The notes under the pieces were generated by a model. That model was not told where the DNA came from, did no database searches, and worked only from the letters and a program-made list of their open reading frames with translations. 64,000 nt of DNA from Pseudomonas sp. CAN1 (lineage in GTDB: Bacteria > Pseudomonadota > Gammaproteobacteria > Pseudomonadales > Pseudomonadaceae), in contig NZ_JASMRU010000001.1 of assembly GCF_030462585.1 (NCBI RefSeq), positions 139,873-203,872 on the forward strand, in the 5' to 3' direction. Both the position numbers and the translations under genes were made by a program. Shown here piece by piece: positions 1 to 7,434 of the stretch; the first letter of the stretch is position 1; each line of letters opens with the position of its first letter.

Positions 1-645
1 CAGGCGCGCATCGAGCGCAACGGTCGGCAGCGTCGGCACGCTGGAATCCGGCGCCTGCACGGCGGCGGCCAGGTGTTGCTGGAGCAGGGTCTGCGCCTGG
101 CTCTGGGCGGCCTCGCGGGGCGCTGGTGATGTCGCTTTGGCGGGCTCTTCGGCAAGCTCGGCGGGCGGCAGCAGCATGTCTTCCGGCTTCACGGCGGCGG
201 CCGCTGGCTGCGCGGAGGTGTCCACCGCCTGGGTTGCGAAACCGACTACCTGGGCGCGAGTCTGCGCGGGCGGATTGTCCCGCGCCTGCACCACCAGGCC
301 GGCCTGGCTGAGCATCCCAGCCAGCCAGCTTTCCGCGCCGGAGGGCGAGAGTTCCTCGGCCGGATCCTGCGCATCGTTGTCGCGGGTTTCAGCGGGTAGC
401 GCCTCGGGCAGCACCGGCAGTACGGCGCCAGGTTGCGACTGCGGCTCCTCGACCTGCGCGGTGTCGAACTGGGCCAGGAAGGATTGCACCGTGACCCGAC
501 GTTCAGCGGCGCCGGGCTGCTCGTCCCGCGTGCGGAAGCCAGCTACCGGAGCATCGTCGCGGGCGGGCTGCTGCGGGCGTGCCTCGGCCACCGCAGAGGC
601 ACTGCGGTCGCTGCCGGGCAGGGACTGGGTCGGTAGCTGGATCAC
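1..645 (-). CDS. fliK: FliK/LafE-like flagellar hook-length control protein, N-terminal part (gene runs off the left edge)
   Basis: A minus-strand frame with no stop from a GTG at 645 to the window edge (215 codons seen). The product is rich in Ala, Pro, Gln and Glu with no recognisable fold, as expected of the secreted N-terminal part of FliK; the conserved C-terminal domain would lie outside the window. The GTG is 3 bp after the fliT stop, with a GGAGG upstream. FliK measures hook length and switches the export apparatus from hook to filament substrates. The call rests mostly on position: in lateral flagellar clusters fliD-fliS-fliT is followed by fliK (lafB-C-D-E). Confidence 0.65.
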   Translation of the reverse strand, partial: MIQLPTQSLPGSDRSASAVAEARPQQPARDDAPVAGFRTRDEQPGAAERRVTVQSFLAQFDTAQVEEPQSQPGAVLPVLPEALPAETRDNDAQDPAEELSPSGAESWLAGMLSQAGLVVQARDNPPAQTRAQVVGFATQAVDTSAQPAAAAVKPEDMLLPPAELAEEPAKATSPAPREAAQSQAQTLLQQHLAAAVQAPDSSVPTLPTVALDARL

Positions 646-648
646 GGT

Positions 649-966
649 CTATCGACCCTCCTGGTAGGTATCCACCTGCATGTACGCCGAGCGGCCCTCG
701 GCGTATTCCAGGTGCGAGAGCAGCAGGCGGCGCAGGCGCTCGCACTCCTCGGCGCAGGCCTGCGACGCCTGCTCGTGCAGGCGCTTGAGGTGCTTCCTGG
801 CCAGCAGCACGTCGGCCGCCAGCTCGGTGTGCGAGGACATCGCCACCAGTTGCGCGCGGATCGCCAGGTCGACCTGCCCCATGGCTTTCCAGTCCTTGCG
901 CTGCAGCGCCCCACCCAGCCGTTCGTACAGCTGCAGCAGGCGCTGGCGATCATCCACGGGCGGCAC
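649..966 (-). CDS. fliT: FliT/LafD-like flagellar export chaperone
   Basis: A 105-residue, mostly helical, charged protein directly after fliS. Small size, helical character and position suggest FliT, the cytoplasmic chaperone of the filament cap FliD. FliT sequences are weakly conserved, so the name depends on context. The chosen start is a GTG at 966 that overlaps the end of fliS by 17 bp and has GGGAGG six bases upstream. A second GTG at 957 would overlap the fliS stop more tightly and cannot be excluded. Translation is probably coupled to fliS. Confidence 0.6.
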   Translation of the reverse strand: MPPVDDRQRLLQLYERLGGALQRKDWKAMGQVDLAIRAQLVAMSSHTELAADVLLARKHLKRLHEQASQACAEECERLRRLLLSHLEYAEGRSAYMQVDTYQEGR

Positions 967-1348
967 TCACGCCCTCCCAGCCTTCACGCAGGATGCCGAG
1001 CAGGCGCACCACTTCGTCGATACCGGCGACCTCCAGCGATACGCTGACGTCGGACAGGCGATAGATGCAGTAGTCGTACAGGCGCGCCAGGCCCTGCACG
1101 GTCTCGCCGCCGTTCTCGTAGTCGAGGGCGCCGTTCAGGCCGTTGAGGATGTTCAGGCACTTCTCCAGGGAGCGGCCCTTCTGCTGGTAGCGCTTGTGCT
1201 CGATGTGGCCGCGGGCGCGGGCCAGCTCGTCGAGCAGGCCGTCGAACAGCACCAGCACCAGTTCATAGGGCGAGGACGACGCGGCCTTGGATTCCAGGTC
1301 GATCATCCGGTAGCTGTCGTAGCTTTCGTTCATGCCGTAGGCGCTCAT
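950..1348 (-). CDS. fliS: Flagellin export chaperone FliS (LafC-type)
   Basis: A 132-residue helical protein typical of FliS in length and pattern: an N-terminal Tyr-containing stretch (ESYDSYRMIDLESKAA), the conserved SPYELVLVLFDGLL block, and a C-terminal bundle. FliS binds flagellin in the cytoplasm and keeps it unfolded for export. The ATG overlaps the fliD stop (ATGA), so the two are translationally coupled. No flagellin gene is present in the window; its client must be encoded elsewhere. Confidence 0.93.
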   Translation of the reverse strand: MSAYGMNESYDSYRMIDLESKAASSSPYELVLVLFDGLLDELARARGHIEHKRYQQKGRSLEKCLNILNGLNGALDYENGGETVQGLARLYDYCIYRLSDVSVSLEVAGIDEVVRLLGILREGWEGVSAARG

Positions 1349-2694
1349 CCGAACATCCCGCTGGTCTGGTCCATCGACTGCATGGTCTGCATCATCGAGG
1401 TGTATTGCTTGAGGTAGCGCGCGTAGTAGGTGTCGTACTGCTTCTGCAGGTTGTCGTAGTCATCGTCGACGCGGCGCAGGCTGTTGTTCAGGGCGTCCTT
1501 GCGGTTCTTCATGACGCCGTTGACGCTGTTGGTGTAGACGGCGACGCCCTTGTCCAGGCTGTCGAGCAAATTGCCCTTGCCCATGAACAGCTTGTCGAGG
1601 GCCTCGGGATCGCTGGTGATGGCCTTCTCGAAGCGGCTGGCGTCGAGGGTCAGCTTGCCGCTGCGGTCGGCGCTGATGCCCAGGGTGATCAGGTTGGCGC
1701 CGCCGAAACTGGTGCGAACCATCTGGTTCAGCGCGTTCTCGATGGCGCGCACGCTGGAGTCACCGGCCAGGGCGCCACGGGCGTTGCCGCTCTGGTCGCC
1801 GGCGGCGGTCAGGCTGTCGATGGTGCTGGCCAGGGCGTTGAAGGCGTCGATGAAGGTCTGCACCTTCTTCTTGGTCTCGCTCTGGTCCTGCGCCACGGTC
1901 AGGCGGATCGGCTGTTCGCCGGACTTCTGCGCCTGGGTGAAGGTGGCGCTGACGCCGTCGATGATGTTGTCGAAGGTGTTGCTGGCGTTGGTCAGCAGCA
2001 TGCCGCTCTCGCCGCCCAGGCGGACGCGGGCATCCTGTGCCTTGGACAGCTCCTGCGGGTTGCCGATGGCGTTCTCGAAGGCGCTGTTGGCACTGTCGGT
2101 GCCGCTCAGCGACAGGCTGATGGCATTCGCCGCGCCGGACTTCTCCGCGCCCAGCACCAGCGACACCTGGCCGTTGCTGCGCACCAGGGTGGCCTTCACG
2201 CCGGTGTTGTCGGTGGCCTTGTTGATCGCCGCGGCCAGCTCGTCCAGCGAGTTGCTGCCGTCGCCGTCGGTGTCGATCTGGCTCAGGTCGATGTCGAAGG
2301 ATTTGCCGTTCTGGCCGATGGTCAGCGTGCCCTGGGTGTCGACATCGCCGGCCTGCAGGCCGGAGAAGGACAGCTGGTGGCTGGTGGCGAGCTGCTCGAC
2401 GAAGAAGTCGTAGCTGCCGGGCACGGCGTTCTTGTCGACCTTGGCGGTCAGGTAGCCGTCCTTGCTGGTGGTGGCGCTGTTCACCAGCATGCTGGTGTTG
2501 CTGCCGGTCACGCCCTGCAGGCTCTTCACCGCGCTGGAGAAGGTCTTGAGCGCCGACTCCAGGGAGGTCACGGCGGTCAGCTGCGACTGGTACGAAGACT
2601 TGTTGCGGTCGGCCTTGCTCAGGCCGTTCTGCACTTCGTACGTGGCCAGCTGCTGGGCCATGCTCTTGACGTAATCGGAATCTATGGTCGCCAT
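1345..2694 (-). CDS. fliD: Flagellar filament cap protein FliD (LafB-type)
   Basis: A 449-residue FliD (hook-associated protein 2). The N-terminal coiled segment and a C-terminal heptad-rich region ending in Gln/Met-rich helices flank a variable middle domain, the normal FliD layout. It caps the growing filament and lets flagellin fold at the tip. The ATG at 2694 is chosen over upstream in-frame codons because AGAGGTGG lies just upstream and the mature-looking N-terminus begins MATIDSDYVKSM. The next residues upstream (to 3000) would run through a repeat element. A sigma-54 promoter sits 27-43 bp upstream. First gene of fliD-fliS-fliT-fliK. Confidence 0.93.
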   Translation of the reverse strand: MATIDSDYVKSMAQQLATYEVQNGLSKADRNKSSYQSQLTAVTSLESALKTFSSAVKSLQGVTGSNTSMLVNSATTSKDGYLTAKVDKNAVPGSYDFFVEQLATSHQLSFSGLQAGDVDTQGTLTIGQNGKSFDIDLSQIDTDGDGSNSLDELAAAINKATDNTGVKATLVRSNGQVSLVLGAEKSGAANAISLSLSGTDSANSAFENAIGNPQELSKAQDARVRLGGESGMLLTNASNTFDNIIDGVSATFTQAQKSGEQPIRLTVAQDQSETKKKVQTFIDAFNALASTIDSLTAAGDQSGNARGALAGDSSVRAIENALNQMVRTSFGGANLITLGISADRSGKLTLDASRFEKAITSDPEALDKLFMGKGNLLDSLDKGVAVYTNSVNGVMKNRKDALNNSLRRVDDDYDNLQKQYDTYYARYLKQYTSMMQTMQSMDQTSGMFG

Positions 2695-2720
2695 CTGAAT
2701 CCACCTCTTTGGGTCGGAAG

Positions 2721-2737
2721 AGCAATTACGGTGCCAA
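2721..2737 (-). promoter_or_regulatory. Sigma-54 promoter of the fliD operon
   Basis: On the minus strand the sequence TTGGCACCGTAATTGCT matches the -24/-12 consensus (TGGCAC-N4/5-TTGC), with GG and GC exactly 10 bp apart. Transcription would start near 2711, giving a short leader before the fliD ribosome site. A sigma-54 activator of the LafK/FleQ type is encoded at 9468-10868, so this promoter is its probable target (inference). Confidence 0.8.
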
Positions 2738-2951
2738 TGCTGGAAAGCCCGCCGTACGGGGCCTTGCCGGCCTGACAGGGAGAAGTCGGGCTTCCGCCCG
2801 GTGTCGTTCGGCGCGCAGCGGGAAGCGGCATTTCCGCCTGATGCGCGAGCGCCCTGATGGAGGGAAAGGGCGACCGTGGGGAGGGATTCGTTAAGCGGTT
2901 CTGGTGGGTGTTTTCGCGAGAGCCCAAAGCAGGCACGGTGCATGAACTTGC

Positions 2952-3022
2952 GTAGGAGCGGACTCCGTCCGCGATAGGCCCGCATCGCGCCGGACACCAT
3001 CGCGGACGGAGTCCGCTCCTAC
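2952..3022. repeat. REP-like inverted repeat, family C (GCGGACTCCGTCCGC core)
   Basis: Two inverted arms, GTAGGAGCGGACTCCGTCCG and its reverse complement, enclose about 20 bp. Near-identical copies occur at 26065-26135 and 35474-35544. The copy lies between flgN and the fliD promoter; together with the promoter it fills the 2695-3037 intergenic stretch. Confidence 0.9.
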
Positions 3023-3037
3023 GTTCCTGGGGACGCT

Positions 3038-3478
3038 TCAGTAAGGCTGCCGCGAATACACCGGCTGTTCGCGCGGGTCGCCCATCAGCTGGCTGAGGAT
3101 GTCGTGGTGCATCGCCAGCAGCTTGCCGTTGCGCTCGTTGAGGCGCTTGCACTGGGCGGTGAGCTGGCCCAGTTGCAGCCATTCCTGCTGCAGCTCCTCG
3201 CGGCGCGGCGGCGGGTAATTGGACAGCAGCGTGCGCATACCCTCGGCGTCCATCGGCAGGTGGAAGGCACGCAGCACCCGGCTGCGGCGCTGGGCGCGGC
3301 CGGCGACGGCATCGAGCAGGGCCTGGATGTCCGGGTTCAGCGCCTCGATCTGCGCGCTGTCCCGCGCCAGCAGGTGGCGATACAGCTCCTGCAGGCGGTC
3401 GCGCAGCACCAGGCAATCGCGGCCGTCCTGCTGGACGTCCTGCTCGATCACCTGCAGCAGCCGCGCGCGCTGGGTCAT
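3038..3478 (-). CDS. flgN: FlgN-family flagellar export chaperone
   Basis: A 146-residue helical protein with Leu/Gln/Arg-rich coiled-coil character and a motif typical of FlgN C-termini (LNERNGKLL). FlgN chaperones the hook-filament junction proteins FlgK and FlgL. Its ATG overlaps the flgM stop (ATGA), matching the conserved flgM-flgN pairing. The clients FlgK and FlgL are not encoded in the window. The identification is by length, composition and neighbour, since FlgN is poorly conserved. Confidence 0.8.
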   Translation of the reverse strand: MTQRARLLQVIEQDVQQDGRDCLVLRDRLQELYRHLLARDSAQIEALNPDIQALLDAVAGRAQRRSRVLRAFHLPMDAEGMRTLLSNYPPPRREELQQEWLQLGQLTAQCKRLNERNGKLLAMHHDILSQLMGDPREQPVYSRQPY

Positions 3479-3759
3479 GCGTCGCTGCCGCGGTGGTAGG
3501 AGAGGATGCTGCTGGCGAGAACGCTGGTGTCGTTCTGCAGCTCGCCATTCATCAGCGCGCGACGGATTTCCGCGACGCGGTCCTGGTCCACGTCGGGCAT
3601 GGCGCGCAGGGTCTCCTGCATCTCGTCCAGGCGCAGCGAATCGTTGACCGGCGCGCTGGCGCTGGCCTCTGCCACAGGTGCGACACGCTCGCTGCGCGCG
3701 GCCTTGGCGGACTCGCTGGTGGCCAGCGCGACGCTGGTCAGTTGCCGGGTGATTTCCAT
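3475..3759 (-). CDS. flgM: Anti-sigma-28 factor FlgM
   Basis: A 94-residue protein with an unstructured Ala/Ser-rich N-terminal half and the FlgM core in the second half (VDQDRVAEIRRALMNGELQ, then LASSIL). FlgM holds sigma-28 (FliA) inactive until it is exported through the finished hook-basal body. A cognate sigma-28 is not in the window; in lateral systems it (lafS) follows fliK and fliL, so it would lie beyond the left edge. No clear sigma-54 or sigma-28 promoter was found upstream; a REP-like element lies there instead. Confidence 0.88.
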   Translation of the reverse strand: MEITRQLTSVALATSESAKAARSERVAPVAEASASAPVNDSLRLDEMQETLRAMPDVDQDRVAEIRRALMNGELQNDTSVLASSILSYHRGSDA

Positions 3760-3846
3760 GGTCGGTATCCGAATATTCTTGGGGCTTTCCCTCAGAGGGC
3801 GACCGCCTCGAAGGAAAACTTAAATGCCGATTTTCACGGAACAGAC

Positions 3847-3926
3847 GGCGGATAACCGCAAGCGGTTATTCGCCCTACGGATCGAGTTTCCCCGTAGGGC
3901 GCATAACTCGGAACGAGTTATCCGCC
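3847..3926. repeat. REP-like inverted repeat, family B (GTAGGGCG-ATAAC), inside-out arrangement
   Basis: Two hairpin arms: GGCGGATAACC...GGTTATTCGCCCTACG and then CGTAGGGCGCATAACTCG...CGAGTTATCCGCC. The GTAGGG ends face inward, whereas in the family B copies at 21111 and 28171 they face outward. It separates flgM from fliJ. Confidence 0.85.
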
Positions 3927-3933
3927 ATTGCCT

Positions 3934-4356
3934 TCACGCCCGTGCCCGCCACCACGACTGCGCGGCGAGGCCATCCTGGATTTTCTGCTCCTGCTGGGCA
4001 AGTTGCAGCTGCCACTGGCCAAGCTTGGCCTCGATCACCTGGGCCAGCACCTTCTCGCTGCGCATGGCCGCCAGCAGCTCGCCCTGGATGCGCGCCAGCG
4101 CCTGCTCGGCGACCTCCAGCTCGCGGCGCTGCAACTGCAGCATCTTGTGCAGGGTCGCCTTGTACTGCTGCTGGTTGTGCCGCTGCAGCGGCGTGCTGGT
4201 GGCGACGCTGAAGCCGCACAGGCGATCCAGCCCGGTGATGTTGTTGCGGTAACGCTGACAGAGATTCTGCTGGTAGTTCACCCGGCCGAGCAGTTCGCGG
4301 ACCTTGCCGCCGCGCACATCCGCCAGGCGCCCGAGCATATCGATCTGCGCCTTCAT
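3934..4356 (-). CDS. fliJ: Flagellar export protein FliJ
   Basis: A 140-residue, almost wholly helical protein with long Gln/Leu/Arg heptads, as in FliJ. FliJ inserts into the FliI hexamer like a rotor stalk and promotes ATPase ring assembly and export. Its ATG overlaps the fliI stop by one base, and it closes the lafK-fliEFGHIJ run. The assignment relies on coiled-coil character, length and position after fliI. Confidence 0.85.
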   Translation of the reverse strand: MKAQIDMLGRLADVRGGKVRELLGRVNYQQNLCQRYRNNITGLDRLCGFSVATSTPLQRHNQQQYKATLHKMLQLQRRELEVAEQALARIQGELLAAMRSEKVLAQVIEAKLGQWQLQLAQQEQKIQDGLAAQSWWRARA

Positions 4357-5687
4357 CAGCGGCCCCCGACGATGCTTTGCAGGGTCGCGACGCTGTTGCC
4401 CAGCTCGGCGCTGTCGGCGGTCTCCTGGCGCAGGTAGCGCTCCAGCATCGGCGCCAGCTGCACCGCGCGGTCGGTCTTCACGTCCATGCCCGGCGTGTAG
4501 CCGCCCAGCGGGATCAACTCCTTGATGCGCTCATAGGTGCCGCTGAATTCCTTGAACTGACGCGCCGCGGAGAGGTGCTGCGGGTCCGCCACCTGGCTCA
4601 TGCAGCGGCTGACCGAGGCGCCGATGTCGATGGCCGGGTAGTGCCCGACGTCCGCCAGCCGGCGCGACAGCACGATGTGCCCGTCGAGGATGGCACGGGC
4701 ACAGTCGACGATCGGGTCCTGGTGATCGTCGCCCTCCGCAAGCACCGTGTAGATGGCGCTCAGGCTGCCGCTCTCACCCTCGCCGTTGCCGGCGCTTTCC
4801 ACCAGTTCCGGGAGCATGCCGAACACCGACGGCGGGTAGCCCTTGGTGGCCGGCGGCTCGCCCAGGGCCAGGGCGATCTCGCGCTGGGCCATGGCGTAGC
4901 GGGTCAGCGAATCTACCAGCAGCAGCACGTCCTTGCCCTGGTCGCGGAAGTAGGCGGCGATGCTGTGGCAAAGCTCGGTGGCCTTCAGGCGCATCAGCGG
5001 CGACTCGTTGGCCGGCGCCACCACCACCACGGCCTTCTGCAAGCCTTCCGGGCCGAGGGAATGCAGGATGAATTCCTGCACCTCGCGGCCGCGTTCGCCG
5101 ATCAGCCCGACCACTACCACGTCGGCCTTGGTCTGCCGGGTGATCATCCCCAGCAGCACGCTCTTGCCCACGCCGCTGCCGGCGAACAGGCCGACGCGCT
5201 GGCCCTTGCCCAGGGTCAGCAGGCCGTTGATGGCGCGCACGCCGACGTCCAGCGGTTCGGACACCGGGCGCCGGCGCAGCGGGTTCACCTGTGGCAGTTC
5301 GGTGGGCAGCGGGTGGCGGCCGGCAAGCCTGCCGAGGCCGTCGAGGGGTTCGCCGAGGCCGTTGACCACGCGCCCCAGCCAGGAATGATCGATATGCAGC
5401 ACAGCTTCGTCCGGTGCCGGGAAGACCCGCGAGCCGGAGGTCAGGCCGACGGGTTTCTTGAAGGGCATGAGGTAGGTGATGTCACGGTTGAAGCCCACGA
5501 CCTGCGCCTCCAGGCGCTCGCCGTCGGCGACTTCCACGTAGCAGCGCTGGCCGGTCATGCGCCGGCAGCCGAGGCTTTCCAGCAGCAGGCCGGAGACCCG
5601 CACCAGGCGACCGCTGACCCGCGCCAGCTGGACCGAGTCCAGCGAGCGCAGCGCTTCTTCGAGCTTGAAGCCGTCGCCCAGGGCCAT
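4356..5687 (-). CDS. fliI: Flagellum-specific export ATPase FliI
   Basis: A 443-residue F1-beta-like ATPase. The Walker A motif GSGVGKS lies at about residues 170-176, followed by the conserved GERGREVQEF and LLLVDSLTRYAMAQREIALA blocks. FliI hydrolyses ATP to help deliver substrates to the FlhA/FlhB export gate, with FliH and FliJ as partners. It begins one base past the fliH stop. This second-system copy keeps every expected catalytic motif and should be active. Confidence 0.97.
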   Translation of the reverse strand: MALGDGFKLEEALRSLDSVQLARVSGRLVRVSGLLLESLGCRRMTGQRCYVEVADGERLEAQVVGFNRDITYLMPFKKPVGLTSGSRVFPAPDEAVLHIDHSWLGRVVNGLGEPLDGLGRLAGRHPLPTELPQVNPLRRRPVSEPLDVGVRAINGLLTLGKGQRVGLFAGSGVGKSVLLGMITRQTKADVVVVGLIGERGREVQEFILHSLGPEGLQKAVVVVAPANESPLMRLKATELCHSIAAYFRDQGKDVLLLVDSLTRYAMAQREIALALGEPPATKGYPPSVFGMLPELVESAGNGEGESGSLSAIYTVLAEGDDHQDPIVDCARAILDGHIVLSRRLADVGHYPAIDIGASVSRCMSQVADPQHLSAARQFKEFSGTYERIKELIPLGGYTPGMDVKTDRAVQLAPMLERYLRQETADSAELGNSVATLQSIVGGR

Positions 5688-5688
5688 C

Positions 5689-6387
5689 TCAGTCCTCGTC
5701 CTGCAGGTGCGCGCTCAGGGCTTCCATGCAGCTGTCCAGGCGCTGCTGGCAGCCGATGTCGGCTTCCGCCTGGGCGGTGACCACGCGGCATTCGCCCAGC
5801 GCCAGGCGCTCGTCCGGCACCAGTCGCCATTTGGCGGCCCGTTCGGGGTTCAGCTCGCGGATGCGCGCGCATTCCTCCGGGTTGAGCAGGATCTGCACGT
5901 CGCCCTGCTCGCCCGGCATGGCAGCCAGGGCTTCCTCGGCCAGGGTCAGCAGCTGCGTCGGGTTGAGCGTCAGCTCGACGCGGATGACCTGTTTCGCAAC
6001 CTTCTGTACCAGCTCCAGCAGTTCCTTCTGGCGGCTGCGCTGGAAGGCCTGGTGGTACTCGCCAAAGGCCTCGACGGCGGCCTGCAGAGGCGCGCTGGCC
6101 TCATCGAACACCTGGCGACCGGCGGCGCGGCCTTCCTCGCGGCCCTTGCGCAGGCCATCCTGGCGACCGGCTTCGAAGCCTTCGCGCAGGCCGGCTTCAC
6201 GGCCCTCGGCCATGCCGTCCTGGTAGCCCTTTTCCAGGCCTTCCTGGAAGCCTTCGGAGATGGCGCGCTGGCGCGCTGCCGGGTCGCTGTCCCAGCCGTG
6301 ATTGTCGGCGCTGGCGGTGGCGCAGCGCGGCGGGAAGCGGTACGGACGCCAGGCGCGGCTGTCGGCCTTGATGACTTTGATCGCCAT
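5689..6387 (-). CDS. fliH: Flagellar export regulator FliH
   Basis: A 232-residue FliH. Residues about 45-90 contain the diagnostic run of GxxxG-spaced glycines (GFQEGLEKGYQDGMAEGREA and onward), which forms a tightly packed helix. The C-terminal half resembles the V/F-type ATPase peripheral stalk subunit and binds FliI. FliH links FliI to the C-ring. The gene is packed between fliG and fliI with 1-6 bp gaps. Confidence 0.93.
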   Translation of the reverse strand: MAIKVIKADSRAWRPYRFPPRCATASADNHGWDSDPAARQRAISEGFQEGLEKGYQDGMAEGREAGLREGFEAGRQDGLRKGREEGRAAGRQVFDEASAPLQAAVEAFGEYHQAFQRSRQKELLELVQKVAKQVIRVELTLNPTQLLTLAEEALAAMPGEQGDVQILLNPEECARIRELNPERAAKWRLVPDERLALGECRVVTAQAEADIGCQQRLDSCMEALSAHLQDED

Positions 6388-6393
6388 GGGCGG

Positions 6394-7434
6394 TTACTCC
6401 ACTGTCTGCTCACGGAACAGCTGCACTTGCAGGTCGCCCTCGGCGGCCAGCTCGCGCACCACGCCCATGATGTCCTTGCGCACCTGCTCCACGCGGCTCA
6501 GCGGCACCGGGCCCTGGCGGCGGTTGATCGACTCCATCTGCTGCGCCTGGCGCTTCGGCATGGCGCCCTGGATGGCGCGCACCAGCTCGGGCTCGGCGCC
6601 CTTGAGGGCGACCACCCACTCGTCCAGTGGGATGACTTCCAGCAGGGTCTGCAGCACTTCCTGGTTCTGCCGGGAGAGGATGAAGAAGTCGTACATCTCG
6701 TCTTCGATCTTGCCGACCAGGTCGTCGTTGTGGGCGCGCAGCAGCTCGAACATCTGATTACGGTCGCCCTTGAAGCGGTTCATGATGTCCGCCGCCTGCT
6801 TGACCCCGCGCACCTGCGAACCCTGGGTGGAGAGCACGCGCAGGCTGCGGTCGATCAGTTGTTCCAGCTCGGCGATGACGTCGCTGTTCACCTCGCTGAG
6901 GTTGGCGATGCGGAACAGCAGCTCGTCCTGGCGCTCCGCCGGCATGGCTTCGAGCACGTCGGTGGCCATGCCCGGCGGCAGGAAGGCGAGGAACACCGCC
7001 TGCATCTGCGCGTGTTCCTTGGCGATCAGCGCGGCGAACTGCTTGGGATCGATCCACTCCATGCGCGCCATCTTGGCGCGGATTTCCTCGCCGTAGATGC
7101 TGTCCAGCAGGTTGCGCGTGATGTCGCTGCCCAGCGCCTTGCCGAGCATGCCGGCGAGGTAGGAGCGCGACGCGCCCTTGATGCTGGACTGCAGCTTGTA
7201 GTCGTCGAAGAACCGGCCGATCACGTCGGACACGGTGTTCTGCTTGACGTTGGACAGCCGCGCCATCGCCTGGCTGATGCTGACGATCTCCTCGCGGCTG
7301 AAGTTGCGCAGGATGCCGGAGGAGGCTTCGTCACCCATGCTCAGCATGAGGATCGCCGCCTGTTCCAGGGAGCTCACGGCGCGCATCTGCGGGCCGCGCT
7401 TTTTCGTTTCTTCAGGCAGGCTCGTGTCGGTCAT
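6394..7434 (-). CDS. fliG: Flagellar motor switch protein FliG
   Basis: A 346-residue FliG with the N-terminal FliF-binding region, the middle domain and the C-terminal torque domain (VVALKGAEPELV, a variant of the usual LALKGA helix). It forms the upper C-ring, joins the MS ring and interacts with stators. The start at 7434 (MTDTSLPEETKK) overlaps the end of fliF by 23 bp; a further in-frame ATG at 7443 is possible. Motor stators for this flagellum (LafT/LafU) are not in the window. Confidence 0.95.
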   Translation of the reverse strand: MTDTSLPEETKKRGPQMRAVSSLEQAAILMLSMGDEASSGILRNFSREEIVSISQAMARLSNVKQNTVSDVIGRFFDDYKLQSSIKGASRSYLAGMLGKALGSDITRNLLDSIYGEEIRAKMARMEWIDPKQFAALIAKEHAQMQAVFLAFLPPGMATDVLEAMPAERQDELLFRIANLSEVNSDVIAELEQLIDRSLRVLSTQGSQVRGVKQAADIMNRFKGDRNQMFELLRAHNDDLVGKIEDEMYDFFILSRQNQEVLQTLLEVIPLDEWVVALKGAEPELVRAIQGAMPKRQAQQMESINRRQGPVPLSRVEQVRKDIMGVVRELAAEGDLQVQLFREQTVE

